Source: T1Sed10-49 sp046498405
GTDB lineage: Bacteria; Actinomycetota; Nitriliruptoria; Euzebyales; Egibacteraceae
Length of the DNA stretch: 64,000 nt
Direction: 5' to 3'
NCBI GenBank assembly: GCA_046498405.1
Contig: JAWOAS010000050.1
Location: 9,881 to 73,880, forward strand
The stretch's first letter is position 1, and every line of letters starts with the position of its first letter. The translations under genes were made by a program, and so were the position numbers. Under the pieces are notes generated by a model. The model saw only the letters and a list, made by a program, of their open reading frames with translations, had not been told where the DNA came from and did no database searches. Positions 24,696 to 32,321 of the stretch are shown piece after piece.

Positions 24696-25244
24696 TCAGC
24701 ACGGCTCACTGACGAGGCGCACGGCCGGGTCGAGGATCACCGAGGCCTCCCGTGGGATGCCGAGCACCCGCAGGGAGACCGCGAGCTGGGTGAATGTCGT
24801 CGCCCCGGCCTCGGTGCGGTCCTCGCAGGCCGGCAGCCGACCGTCGACCTGCACGAGGCGCTCCTCGCCGGGGGACAGGCGGAAGGGCTCGAAGTCCTCG
24901 AGCACGAGGTCGCTCTCCTCGCTGGCGCGGGCCACCGCCTGGGGCGTGAAGCCGACGAGGTCGAGCGGCTCGAGCGGCACGTCGGTGACGGTGACCGGCA
25001 AGCGGCTCGTGTTCTCGATCGCGACGCCGAACGTCGCCTCGGTGCTGTTGCGGTTCGACAGGGTGCACACCTTGCGGTCGTCGACGTCGAGGCGACCCTC
25101 GGTGCTGCCCTCGGGGCAGACGTGGGCGCTGCCGGCGGCGACGTGATCGCCGCTCAACACCACCGCGAGGCCGCCGAGCAAGGCGACGACGGCGAGTACG
25201 CCGATCGCGGGCAGGAGCGGGCTGCGGCTGCGCGTCGTCATCAC
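24696..25244 (-). CDS. Hypothetical membrane-anchored extracytoplasmic protein
   Basis: A 182-residue protein. A short basic N-terminus (MMTTRSRS) and one hydrophobic segment (LLPAIGVLAVVALLGGLAVVL) form a signal anchor, followed by an outside domain rich in beta-strand-type sequence and containing five cysteines (VCPEGST, KVCTLSN, PACED, a C-terminal SEPC), probably partly disulfide-bonded. I do not recognise a family. It is convergent with ilvE and shares its 5' region with the cimA leader, which reads the other way. Confidence 0.65.
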   Translation of the reverse strand: MMTTRSRSPLLPAIGVLAVVALLGGLAVVLSGDHVAAGSAHVCPEGSTEGRLDVDDRKVCTLSNRNSTEATFGVAIENTSRLPVTVTDVPLEPLDLVGFTPQAVARASEESDLVLEDFEPFRLSPGEERLVQVDGRLPACEDRTEAGATTFTQLAVSLRVLGIPREASVILDPAVRLVSEPC

Positions 25245-25349
25245 CTGCGCTCGTCTCGGTCGGGCCCTGCGGCGCCGACGCGTCGCTGTGGCCGCAGGGC
25301 GGTGGGACCGTGCCCGGCGGCGTCGTGGTCACCGTGGCCGCCGACCGGG

Positions 25350-25379
25350 TTGTCGGCGGGCCCCGTGGTCTGCCACACT
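25350..25379 (+). promoter_or_regulatory. Promoter of the cimA leader transcript
   Basis: TTGTCG (25350-25355), an 18-bp spacer and CACACT (25374-25379) lie just upstream of the leader ATG at 25388. The 8-nt distance from the -10 hexamer to the start codon is the same as at leuL, so this transcript is probably leaderless as well. The -10 match is weak. Confidence 0.5.
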
Positions 25380-25387
25380 AGAGCGCG

Positions 25388-25480
25388 ATGTCTCCCGCGC
25401 AGCGTCACCTCACCGGTCTCGCCGAGACCGGCATCGACGTGCGCGCGATCGTGGGCATCATCATTCGACCGCTCCCGTAG
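25388..25480 (+). CDS. cimA leader peptide (isoleucine attenuator), 30 residues
   Basis: A short frame from ATG 25388 to TAG 25478-25480 whose last third reads VRAIVGIIIRPLP, with codons ATC GTG GGC ATC ATC ATT. That is four isoleucines and one valine within six residues, next to the stop. It lies 93 nt upstream of cimA, which commits pyruvate to isoleucine. No Shine-Dalgarno precedes it; the putative -10 ends 8 nt before the ATG. The last codons form one arm of a 9-bp hairpin. By analogy with branched-chain amino acid leaders, ribosome stalling at the Ile/Val codons would report isoleucine shortage. Inferred from layout; no homologue was searched. Confidence 0.75.
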   Translation: MSPAQRHLTGLAETGIDVRAIVGIIIRPLP

Positions 25481-25531
25481 CCCGGTTCGGTGCCGGCCTG
25501 CGGGAGCGGGCGGGCACCGCATGCCGTCCGC
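25469..25531 (+). promoter_or_regulatory. Mutually exclusive hairpins of the cimA attenuator
   Basis: Hairpin A pairs CCGCTCCCG (25469-25477, the final leader codons) with CGGGAGCGG (25501-25509), a perfect 9-bp stem. Hairpin B can form between GCGGGCGGGCA (25506-25516) and TGCCGTCCGC (25522-25531), with one bulge and one wobble pair. They share 25506-25509, so only one can form at a time. A ribosome stalled in the Ile run would block A and favour B, or the reverse if it reaches the stop. Which one blocks expression cannot be decided from the sequence. Confidence 0.5.
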
Positions 25532-25573
25532 CGCGCGGGTCGCCACCGCACCACGAAGACGAGGTGTGACGCC

Positions 25574-27229
25574 ATGGCCGAGGTGGACCCGCAGGTGACC
25601 CATGTCGATCTCTACGACACGACGCTGCGCGACGGCACCCAACGGGAGGGCATCGCCCTGACCGTTGACGACAAGCTGCGCGTCGCCCGCACGATCGACG
25701 GGCTCGGCGTCCCCTACATCGAGGGCGGCTGGCCGGGGGCCAACCCCAAGGACACGGAGTTCTTCGCGCGCGCCAAGGCCGGTGAGCTCGCGCTCGACCA
25801 GGCCACGCTCGTGGCCTTCGGCATGACGCGCAGGCCCGGCCACGACGCGGCCGGTGAGCCGGCCCTCGAGGCGCTGCTCGAGGCCGGGACCTCGATCGTC
25901 TGCCTTGTCGGCAAGTCCTCCGCCCTGCACGCCACCGAGGTGCTCGGCACGACCCGTGAGGAGAACCTCGCGATGGTCGCCGACTCGGTGCGGCTGCTGC
26001 GGGCCGAGGGCCGGCGCGTGTTCTTCGACGCCGAGCACTTCTTCGACGGCTTCCGCGACGACGCGGCCTACGCCGCCGACGTCTGCGCCGCGGCCGCCGA
26101 GGCCGGGGCAGAGTGCGTCGTGCTCTGCGACACCAACGGCGGGATGCTGCCGGGAGAGGTCGAGGACGTCACGCGCCGCATGGTCACCCACCTCGGCGGG
26201 ACCCAGGTCGGGGTGCACGTCCACAACGACACCGACTGCGCGGTGGCCAACTCCCTCGTCGCGCTGCGCGCCGGCGCCACCCACGTCCAGGGCACGATCA
26301 ACGGCATCGGCGAGCGCACCGGCAACGCCAACCTCTGCTCGATCATCCCCAACCTCGAGCTGAAGTGGGGCCTCCAGCTCCTCGGTCCCCAGCGGCTGGC
26401 CCAGCTCTCGCGCGTGGCCCACGAGGTCGCCGAGACGATGAACCTCACCCCCGACCCGCACGCCCCCTACGTCGGGTCGGCGGCCTTCGCCCACAAGGCC
26501 GGCCTGCACGTCTCGGCGCTGGCGAAGAACACGAGCACCTACCAGCACATCGAGCCGGAGTCGGTCGGCAACTCCCTGCGCCTGCTCATGTCCGAGCTCG
26601 CCGGCAAGTCGACGATCGTGATGAAGGGCGAGCAGCTCGGGCTCGACCTCGGCGACGACGGCGACCTCGTCGGTCGCATCCTCGACCGGGTCAAGGACCT
26701 CGAGCACGCCGGCTACTCCTTCGAGGCCGCCGACGCCTCCTTCGAGCTGCTCGTGCGCGACGAGGCGGGGATGGCCGCCGAGCCGTTCCGCCTCGAGGGC
26801 TTCCGCGCGATCGTCGAGCGGCGCGAGGACGGCCGCACCGTCGCCGAGGCCACGGTGCGCGTGTGGGTGCGCGCCCGGCCCGGTGACGAGGACGTCGTCG
26901 ACGGCTGGGTGCGCAAGATCGGCGTCGGCGAGGGCAACGGACCGGTCGACGCGCTCGACCAGGCCTTCCGCGCCGCGGTCAACGGGCGCTACCCCGAGCT
27001 CGCGCGCATCTCGCTGGCCGACTACAAGGTCCGCATCCTCGACCCGCAAGCCGGCACCGCGGCGACGACGAGGGTGCTGCTGTCGAGCTCCGACGGCGAG
27101 CGGGAGTGGTCGACGGTCGGCGTCTCGGAGAACGTCATCGACGCCTCCTGGAAGGCCATGGCCGACGCCTACGCCTACGGGCTGGCCAACCAGCCCGCCC
27201 CGGAGGACGATCCGGCGATGGCCCGGTGA
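25574..27229 (+). CDS. cimA: (R)-citramalate synthase
   Basis: CimA condenses acetyl-CoA with pyruvate to citramalate, giving 2-oxobutyrate for isoleucine without threonine deaminase. The 551-residue protein has VDLYDTTLRDGTQREGI at the N-terminus, EGGWPGANPKD near residue 50, VHVHNDTDCAVANSL (HxH metal site) near 215, GTINGIGERTGNANL, and a LeuA-type regulatory domain at the C-terminus (about residues 415-540). The GWPGANPKD and HNDTDCAVANS motifs mark it as the cimA/DUF2175 LeuA-like branch, not LeuA, which is encoded separately here. ATG 25574 is chosen over GTG/ATG codons inside the leader region. An Ile-rich leader peptide precedes it. Confidence 0.93.
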   Translation: MAEVDPQVTHVDLYDTTLRDGTQREGIALTVDDKLRVARTIDGLGVPYIEGGWPGANPKDTEFFARAKAGELALDQATLVAFGMTRRPGHDAAGEPALEALLEAGTSIVCLVGKSSALHATEVLGTTREENLAMVADSVRLLRAEGRRVFFDAEHFFDGFRDDAAYAADVCAAAAEAGAECVVLCDTNGGMLPGEVEDVTRRMVTHLGGTQVGVHVHNDTDCAVANSLVALRAGATHVQGTINGIGERTGNANLCSIIPNLELKWGLQLLGPQRLAQLSRVAHEVAETMNLTPDPHAPYVGSAAFAHKAGLHVSALAKNTSTYQHIEPESVGNSLRLLMSELAGKSTIVMKGEQLGLDLGDDGDLVGRILDRVKDLEHAGYSFEAADASFELLVRDEAGMAAEPFRLEGFRAIVERREDGRTVAEATVRVWVRARPGDEDVVDGWVRKIGVGEGNGPVDALDQAFRAAVNGRYPELARISLADYKVRILDPQAGTAATTRVLLSSSDGEREWSTVGVSENVIDASWKAMADAYAYGLANQPAPEDDPAMAR

Positions 27230-27368
27230 CCCCCCGCGGGCGGCGGGCGGTCGCTCGGGCGCGTCCGCTGCCCTGCGAGGGGACCGTCACGCCGCGGCCG
27301 TGGCGCTCGGCGTCCCGCGAGGCGGGGCGCGGCGACCCTGCGGTCGACGGCCCGGCGGCCACGCGGCG

Positions 27369-28277
27369 ATGATGCCCGCGCTGCTCGTGCTCGTCGGTGC
27401 GGTGCTCTGGGGCACGACCGGCACCGCGCAGGCCCTCGGACCGGCCGAGACCACCCCGGCCGCGGTCGGCGCGACGCGCGTCGCGCTCGGTGGGACCGCG
27501 CTGCTGCTGCTCGCCGCCGCCCGCGGCGAGCTCGGCCCCCAGGTGTGGCGTGGGGCCCCGAGGGGCGGCACCGCCCTCGTCGTCGGCATCATCGCGATCG
27601 CCGGCTACCAGGGGGCGTTCTTCGCCGGCGTCGACCGCGCCGGCGTCGCCCTCGGCACCGCGGTGGCGATCGGGTCGGTGCCGGTGTGGACCGGGATCGT
27701 CGCGCGGCTCGCGCGCGGCGAGCGCCCGGAGCCCGGCTGGGGCACTGCCACCGCCCTCGCGGTGGCCGGCAGCGCCCTGCTGCTCCTGCCGCAGGGCGCG
27801 GTCCGCATCGACGCGCTCGGCATCGGCCTCGCCCTGCTCGCCGGCCTGGCCTTCGGGGTCGGCACCGTGGCGATGAAGGTCCTGCTCGACGGCGGTGGCG
27901 GGCCCGTCGGGGTCGTCGGCGTCGTCTTCGCCGGCGGCGCGGTCCTGCTCGCGCCCGTCCTCGTCGCCAGCGACCTCTCCTGGCTGGCCACGCCGCGTGG
28001 CATGGCGATGGTCGCCTTCCTCGGCCTCGTCGCGACGACGCTGGCCTACGTCGTCTTCTCCACCGGGCTGCGCGGGGTCGCCGCGGGGACCGCCGCGACG
28101 CTGTCCCTCGCCGAGCCGCTGACCGCTGGGGCCCTCGGCATGCTCCTGCTGCGCGAGCAGCCGGGCCCGCTCGGGCTGCTCGGCGGCGGGCTCGTCCTCA
28201 CCGGTCTCGTCGTGCTGTCGGTGCGTCGGCGCCAGCGGGCGCCGCGGGCCATCGACCCCGCGGCCGCGCCGACGTGA
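27369..28277 (+). CDS. EamA/DMT-family transporter
   Basis: A 302-residue inner-membrane protein with about ten hydrophobic helices arranged as two EamA repeats: LLVLVGAVLWGTTGTAQAL opens repeat 1, and GIGLALLAGLAFGVGTVAMKVLL opens repeat 2. The terminal helix is GLLGGGLVLTGLVVLSVRRRQ. The duplicate ATGs at 27369 and 27372 are both possible starts. DMT exporters move amino acids or other metabolites; its place just after cimA (139 nt) makes export of a branched-chain or related metabolite a reasonable guess, not shown. Confidence 0.88.
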   Translation: MMPALLVLVGAVLWGTTGTAQALGPAETTPAAVGATRVALGGTALLLLAAARGELGPQVWRGAPRGGTALVVGIIAIAGYQGAFFAGVDRAGVALGTAVAIGSVPVWTGIVARLARGERPEPGWGTATALAVAGSALLLLPQGAVRIDALGIGLALLAGLAFGVGTVAMKVLLDGGGGPVGVVGVVFAGGAVLLAPVLVASDLSWLATPRGMAMVAFLGLVATTLAYVVFSTGLRGVAAGTAATLSLAEPLTAGALGMLLLREQPGPLGLLGGGLVLTGLVVLSVRRRQRAPRAIDPAAAPT

Positions 28278-28342
28278 GCCCCCCGCGGCGGCGTGGTTGA
28301 CTGCCGCGCAGGCCGCTGACCCGAGCACCCCAAGGAGTCGTC

Positions 28343-29125
28343 GTGCGCATCGTCCGTGTCGCGAGGCCGAGCGGGCCTGCGTTCGGTGTCGTCACCCGCC
28401 CGGAGGGCAAGCCCGACCACGTCGCGCTGCTCGAGGGCCATCCCTTCGGTGAGCTGCGGGTCACCGACCAGGTCGCGCCGCTGGCCGACGTCCCGCTGCT
28501 CGCGCCGATCATCCCCTCGAAGATCCTCGCGATCGGCAAGAACTACGCCGAGCACGCCGCGGAGATGGGTGGGGAGGTGCCCGCCGAGCCGCTCGTCTTC
28601 GCCAAGCTGCCGACGACGGTCATCGGGCCGGGCGAGACGGTCCGGCTGCCGCCGGAGTCCGCCGAGGTGCACCACGAGGCCGAGCTCGCCGTCGTCGTCG
28701 GCGGCCTGCTGCGCCGCGCGACGCCCACGGAGTCGGCGGCGTCGATCCTCGGCTACACCGTCGCCAACGACGTCACCGCCCGTGACCTCCAGCGCCGCGA
28801 CGGGCAGTTCACGAGGGCCAAGGGCTTCGACAGCTTCTGCCCGCTCGGGCCCTGGATCGAGACCGAGCTCGACCCGGCGCGGGGCCTGGCCGTGCGCTGC
28901 ACCGTCGACGACGAGCTGCGCCAGGACGGCAGCACCGCCGACCTCGTCGTCGACGTCCCGTCGCTGCTCGCTCACGTCTCGGCGTTCGCCACACTGCTGC
29001 CCGGTGACGTCGTGCTCACCGGCACGCCCTCGGGCGTCGGGCCGCTCGCCGACGGCCAGACCTGCGAGGTCTCCGTCGAGGGGATCGGCGCCCTCCGCAA
29101 CCCCGTCGCCGTCGAGAGCCGGTAG
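28343..29125 (+). CDS. Fumarylacetoacetate hydrolase family protein
   Basis: A 260-residue FAH-fold enzyme. It shows PSKILAIGKNYAEHAAEMG (family start of the catalytic domain, residues 55-75), PPESAEVHHEAELAVVVG (metal-binding Glu pair ExE), LGYTVANDVTARDLQRRDGQFTRAKGFDSFCPLGPWI and GDVVLTGTPSGVGPL. These features match 2-hydroxyhepta-2,4-diene-1,7-dioate isomerase/acylpyruvase-like members, which cleave or isomerise 2,4-dioxo acids with Mg2+. The GTG at 28343 follows AAGGAG. No catabolic cluster surrounds it, so the substrate is unknown. Confidence 0.9.
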   Translation: MRIVRVARPSGPAFGVVTRPEGKPDHVALLEGHPFGELRVTDQVAPLADVPLLAPIIPSKILAIGKNYAEHAAEMGGEVPAEPLVFAKLPTTVIGPGETVRLPPESAEVHHEAELAVVVGGLLRRATPTESAASILGYTVANDVTARDLQRRDGQFTRAKGFDSFCPLGPWIETELDPARGLAVRCTVDDELRQDGSTADLVVDVPSLLAHVSAFATLLPGDVVLTGTPSGVGPLADGQTCEVSVEGIGALRNPVAVESR

Positions 29126-29171
29126 CGGGTCCCGTGCCGGCCGCGCCCGCCCGGGTGGTCGGCGACCCCGC

Positions 29172-30308
29172 TCAGCCGGTGGCCTCGAGGCGCAGGCCCT
29201 GCGCGCGGAGGCGCTCGCGCAGGGGCGGGCCGAGGGCCTCGGCGGGCCCGCAGGCCCCCGTGGCCAGCCCCTCGCCGGCGGCCAGGGCGAGGGCGGCCTC
29301 GGCGAGGATCACCGCGGTCTCGCCGTAGCCCGGGTCGCCGCCGGCGACCTCGCTGGTGGCCTGCCGACCACCGGCCGTGGCCACGCTCGTGACGCGGAAC
29401 CAGTGCTCCGCGCGCCGCTCGGCCGAGGGCCCCTCGCCGGCGGAGGGCGCGACCCTGCGCAGCAGCGCCCGCGTCGGGGGGATCGCCGCGAGCGCCGTGA
29501 GCGCGCCCATCGCGCCGAGCATGCCGAGCCCGGCCACACGCGAGGGCGCGCCGAGGAAGTAGCCGAAGGCGAAGCTCGCCCCGTAGCCCGGCAGCCGCGC
29601 GGCCGACCGCCGCACGACCTGGCCGTCGACGGTCGGCAGCGGGATCCCGACGCCGTCGGTGGCCGGGGCGTCGTGCAGCCCGTCGGGCAGGCCGGTGGTG
29701 CGCCGCCGCGCGCGCGAGGGCGGTGGCACGCGCGAGGAGCGGGCGCTCAAGGACTCGAGGGCCGAGGCGATCGTGCCGCCGCTGGCCGCGCCCTGCCCAC
29801 GCAGGTAGCTGCGCACCTCGACGGCCTCGTCGTCGCCGGGCGCGAGCGCCTCGACGGCGAGCTGGGCGCCGAGGTCGGTCACCACCGACTCGAACCCGCA
29901 GCTGCTGACGAGCGTCGCTCCGCTGCGGCGCGCCTCGGCGTCGTGACGCCAGGCGACATCGGCGACGAACGCCGGCTCGCCGGCGAGGTCGAGGTAGGAC
30001 GTCCCCGCCCTCGCGCAGGCCTGGGGCACGAGGCGGCCGTGGCGCGCGTAGGGCCCGACGGTCGTGGCGAGCACGCGGGTCCGCGCGGCCAGGGCGGACA
30101 GCCCCGCGAGGTCACCGGTGTCGACGACCTCGACGGCGAGGTGCCCCCCGAGGTCGGTAGCCAGCCGCGCCAGCCGCTCGGGGTCCCGGCCGGCGAGGGC
30201 GATCCGCTGGCCCTCGGCCCCGGCGCGGGACGCGAGGTGCGCGGCGGTGAGCCGGCCGGTGAAGCCCGTCGCTCCCAGGAGGACGAGGTCGTGCTCGGGT
30301 CGCGCCAT
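29172..30308 (-). CDS. Saccharopine dehydrogenase-like NAD(P)-binding protein
   Basis: A 378-residue protein of the trans-acting enoyl-reductase / saccharopine dehydrogenase-like family. The N-terminus VLLGATGFTGRLTAAHLASR is a Rossmann nucleotide site, ALAGRDPERLARLA follows, and TTVGPYARHGRLVPQACARAGTSYLDLAGE (residues 85-115) is the family hallmark. Mycobacterial relatives such as Rv2449c/Rv2953 act in lipid synthesis as enoyl reductases, but many members are uncharacterised. ATG 30308 lies behind GGGAGAGG. It is divergent from gltX across a region that carries a 23-bp tandem repeat. Confidence 0.85.
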   Translation of the reverse strand: MARPEHDLVLLGATGFTGRLTAAHLASRAGAEGQRIALAGRDPERLARLATDLGGHLAVEVVDTGDLAGLSALAARTRVLATTVGPYARHGRLVPQACARAGTSYLDLAGEPAFVADVAWRHDAEARRSGATLVSSCGFESVVTDLGAQLAVEALAPGDDEAVEVRSYLRGQGAASGGTIASALESLSARSSRVPPPSRARRRTTGLPDGLHDAPATDGVGIPLPTVDGQVVRRSAARLPGYGASFAFGYFLGAPSRVAGLGMLGAMGALTALAAIPPTRALLRRVAPSAGEGPSAERRAEHWFRVTSVATAGGRQATSEVAGGDPGYGETAVILAEAALALAAGEGLATGACGPAEALGPPLRERLRAQGLRLEATG

Positions 30309-30361
30309 GTCGGAGCCTCTCCCGCTGATCCTGCGGTCACCGCCGGGCAGCCTGCCCCACG

Positions 30362-30418
30362 CGGGCGGGCCGTACGCGCTGGCCCGGGCGGGCCGTACGC
30401 GCTGGCCCGGGCGGGCCC
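30362..30418. repeat. 23-bp tandem repeat in the gltX upstream region
   Basis: GGGCCGTACGCGCTGGCCCG plus GGC is present at 30367-30389 and exactly repeated at 30390-30412, with partial copies on both sides (about 2.5 units). Each unit contains the palindrome-like CGTACG. It lies between the divergent saccharopine-dehydrogenase-like gene and the gltX promoter box (TAGCCT, 30435-30440), so it may carry paired regulatory sites or be simple slippage. Confidence 0.7.
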
Positions 30419-30477
30419 AGCCCCCGCGGCCCGCTAGCCTGTCGCGCGACCCGCCACCCCCGAGTCGTGAGGATGCG

Positions 30478-32031
30478 ATGAGCGCTCCGCGTGTCCGGTT
30501 CTGCCCTGCCCCCAGCGGCTGGCTCCACGTCGGCGGCGCGAGGACCGCGCTGTACAACTGGCTCCATGCGCGCGGCCACGACGGGACCTTCGTGCTGCGC
30601 ATCGAGGACACCGACGCCGAGCGCGCGACCGAGGCGTCGATGCTCGGCATGCTCGAGGGTCTGCGCTTCCTGGGGCTGCACTGGGACGAGGGTCCCGACG
30701 TCGGCGGCGGCCACGGCCCCTACCGCCAGTCCGAGCGGGCCGCCCTCTACGCCGCGGTGGCGCGCCGCCTGCTCGAGGCCGGGCACGCCTACGAGGCCTT
30801 CGAGACCGCCGAGGAGCTCGACGCCGAGCGGGAGCGCGCCCGCGCCGAGGGCCGTCCGCCCGGCTACCGGGGCGCGCACCGCCACCTCACCGAGGCGCAG
30901 CGCGCCGCCTACCGCGAGGAGGGCCGCACCCCGGTCCTGCGCCTGGCGACCCCAGAGGAGGGCACGAGCGTCGTCGACGACCTCATCCGCGGCCCCGTCG
31001 AGGTGGACTGGGCCGACGTCCCCGACTTTGTCGTCGCCCGCGCCGACGGCTCGGCGACGTACTACCTCGCCAACACCGTCGACGACCTCGCGCAGGGCAT
31101 CGACCTCGTCGCCCGCGGCGAGGACCTCCTCTCGGCGACGCCGAGGCAGCGCTACCTCTCGGCCCTCCTCCTCGCCGAGGAGGGCGGCACCGCCCTGCTC
31201 GACGCCGCGCTCGCCGAGGTCGGCCTACCCGCCCGCGAGCCGGGCTGGGGACCGGTGACGGCCTACGCGCACCTGCCGATGCTCGTGGGACCCGACCGCA
31301 AGAAGCTCTCCAAGCGCCATGGCTCGGTCGCCGTCGAGGAGTTCGCGCGGCAGGGGATCCTGCCGGAGGTCCTCGTCAACCTCCTCGCGCTGTGCGGCTG
31401 GAGCCCCGGTGACGGCAGGACCGAGCAGCTGTCGGTGCCCGAGATCGTCGCGCGCTTCGACCTCGCCCGCGTCGGCCGCAACCCCGCCTACTTCGACGTC
31501 GACAAGCTGCGCGCGTTCAACGGCGACGCGATCAAGGCCCTCGACGTCGCCGAGCTCGCCGAGCGGCTCGTGCCCTTCCTCGTCGAGGCCGGCCTCGTCG
31601 CCGATCCGCCGGAGCCCGGCCAGCGGGCGCTGCTCGAGGCCCTCGCGCCGCTGCTGCAGGAGCGGATCCAGACCCTGGCCGAGGCCCCGCCGCTCGTGGC
31701 CTTCGCCTTCGTCGACGAGGTCACCTACGAGGAGAAGGCCGTCGCCAAGCACCTCGCCAAGGGACGCGCCGCTGAGGTCCTCGCCGCGGCCGAGCCGGTG
31801 CTGGCCGACCTCGAGGCGTGGACGCCCGAGGCGATCCTCGAGGCCTTCGACGGCCTCTGCGCCGACCTCGAGCTCGGTCGCGGCAAGGTCATGCAGCCGG
31901 TCCGCGTGGCCGTGGCGGGCACCGCGGTGAGCCCGCCGCTGCCCGAGACCCTCGCGGTGCTCGACCGCGAGACCGTCCTCTCGCGCGTGCGTGAGGCGCG
32001 CGAGCGCTTCACCGCGCCAGGCGCCGACTGA
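30478..32031 (+). CDS. gltX: Glutamyl-tRNA synthetase
   Basis: A 517-residue class I aminoacyl-tRNA synthetase that charges tRNA-Glu. The HIGH-type motif is RFCPAPSGWLHVGGARTALYNW and the KMSKS-type motif is LVGPDRKKLSKRHGSV near residue 275. VLRIEDTDAERATE, the catalytic-domain substrate loop, lies near residue 40, and the C-terminal helical anticodon-binding region spans about residues 320-515. Start ATG 30478 follows GAGGATGCG, with weak ribosome-site quality. tRNA-Gln and tRNA-Glu genes lie just downstream. No glnS is seen, so a non-discriminating GluRS that also loads tRNA-Gln (with GatCAB) is plausible but untested. Confidence 0.96.
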   Translation: MSAPRVRFCPAPSGWLHVGGARTALYNWLHARGHDGTFVLRIEDTDAERATEASMLGMLEGLRFLGLHWDEGPDVGGGHGPYRQSERAALYAAVARRLLEAGHAYEAFETAEELDAERERARAEGRPPGYRGAHRHLTEAQRAAYREEGRTPVLRLATPEEGTSVVDDLIRGPVEVDWADVPDFVVARADGSATYYLANTVDDLAQGIDLVARGEDLLSATPRQRYLSALLLAEEGGTALLDAALAEVGLPAREPGWGPVTAYAHLPMLVGPDRKKLSKRHGSVAVEEFARQGILPEVLVNLLALCGWSPGDGRTEQLSVPEIVARFDLARVGRNPAYFDVDKLRAFNGDAIKALDVAELAERLVPFLVEAGLVADPPEPGQRALLEALAPLLQERIQTLAEAPPLVAFAFVDEVTYEEKAVAKHLAKGRAAEVLAAAEPVLADLEAWTPEAILEAFDGLCADLELGRGKVMQPVRVAVAGTAVSPPLPETLAVLDRETVLSRVREARERFTAPGAD

Positions 32032-32060
32032 TTGCCGCACCGGCGGGACCTCGCTATGCT
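32032..32060 (+). promoter_or_regulatory. Promoter of tRNA-Gln
   Basis: TTGCCG (32032-32037), a 17-bp spacer and TATGCT (32055-32060), starting right behind the gltX stop and ending 12 nt before the tRNA. The same two hexamers with the same spacing stand before tRNA-Glu (33281-33309, minus strand). Confidence 0.75.
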
Positions 32061-32072
32061 CGATCACGCCCT

Positions 32073-32144
32073 TCGGGGGTGGTGTAATCGGCAACACGGC
32101 TGGTTCTGGTCCAGTTATTGAGGGTTCGAGTCCTTCCCCCCGAG
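32073..32144 (+). tRNA. tRNA-Gln (anticodon CTG)
   Basis: A 72-nt cloverleaf. The acceptor stem is TCGGGGG (32073-32079) with CCCCCGA (32137-32143) and discriminator G. The D-arm is GGTGTAATCGGCAACACC-like, and the anticodon loop TTCTGGT is closed by a GCTGG/CCAGT stem. The T-arm is GAGGG-TTCGAGT-CCTTC. Anticodon CTG reads CAG, the dominant Gln codon in this genome. CCA is not encoded. Confidence 0.93.
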
Positions 32145-32150
32145 CGAGAC

Positions 32151-32180
32151 GACGGCCCGCCGCGATCGCGGTGGGCCGTC
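32151..32180 (+). terminator. Terminator of tRNA-Gln
   Basis: GACGGCCCGCCGCG and CGCGGTGGGCCGTC fold into a nearly perfect 14-bp hairpin with a 2-nt loop (one G-T pair), starting 7 nt after the tRNA. There is no T-run, but the stem strength and position make termination likely. Confidence 0.75.
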
Positions 32181-32321
32181 GTGCGTGCGCGGGCCCGCGC
32201 CTCGTCCTCCTCGCGCATCCACAGGGCCGCCGGCGCGCGGCGCCGGCGGTGTCGCACCCCTGTTCTACGTTGATCCCTCGAGCCGAGATGGGGGCGTGAG
32301 CCCTCCCGGGGGTGAGGGACC

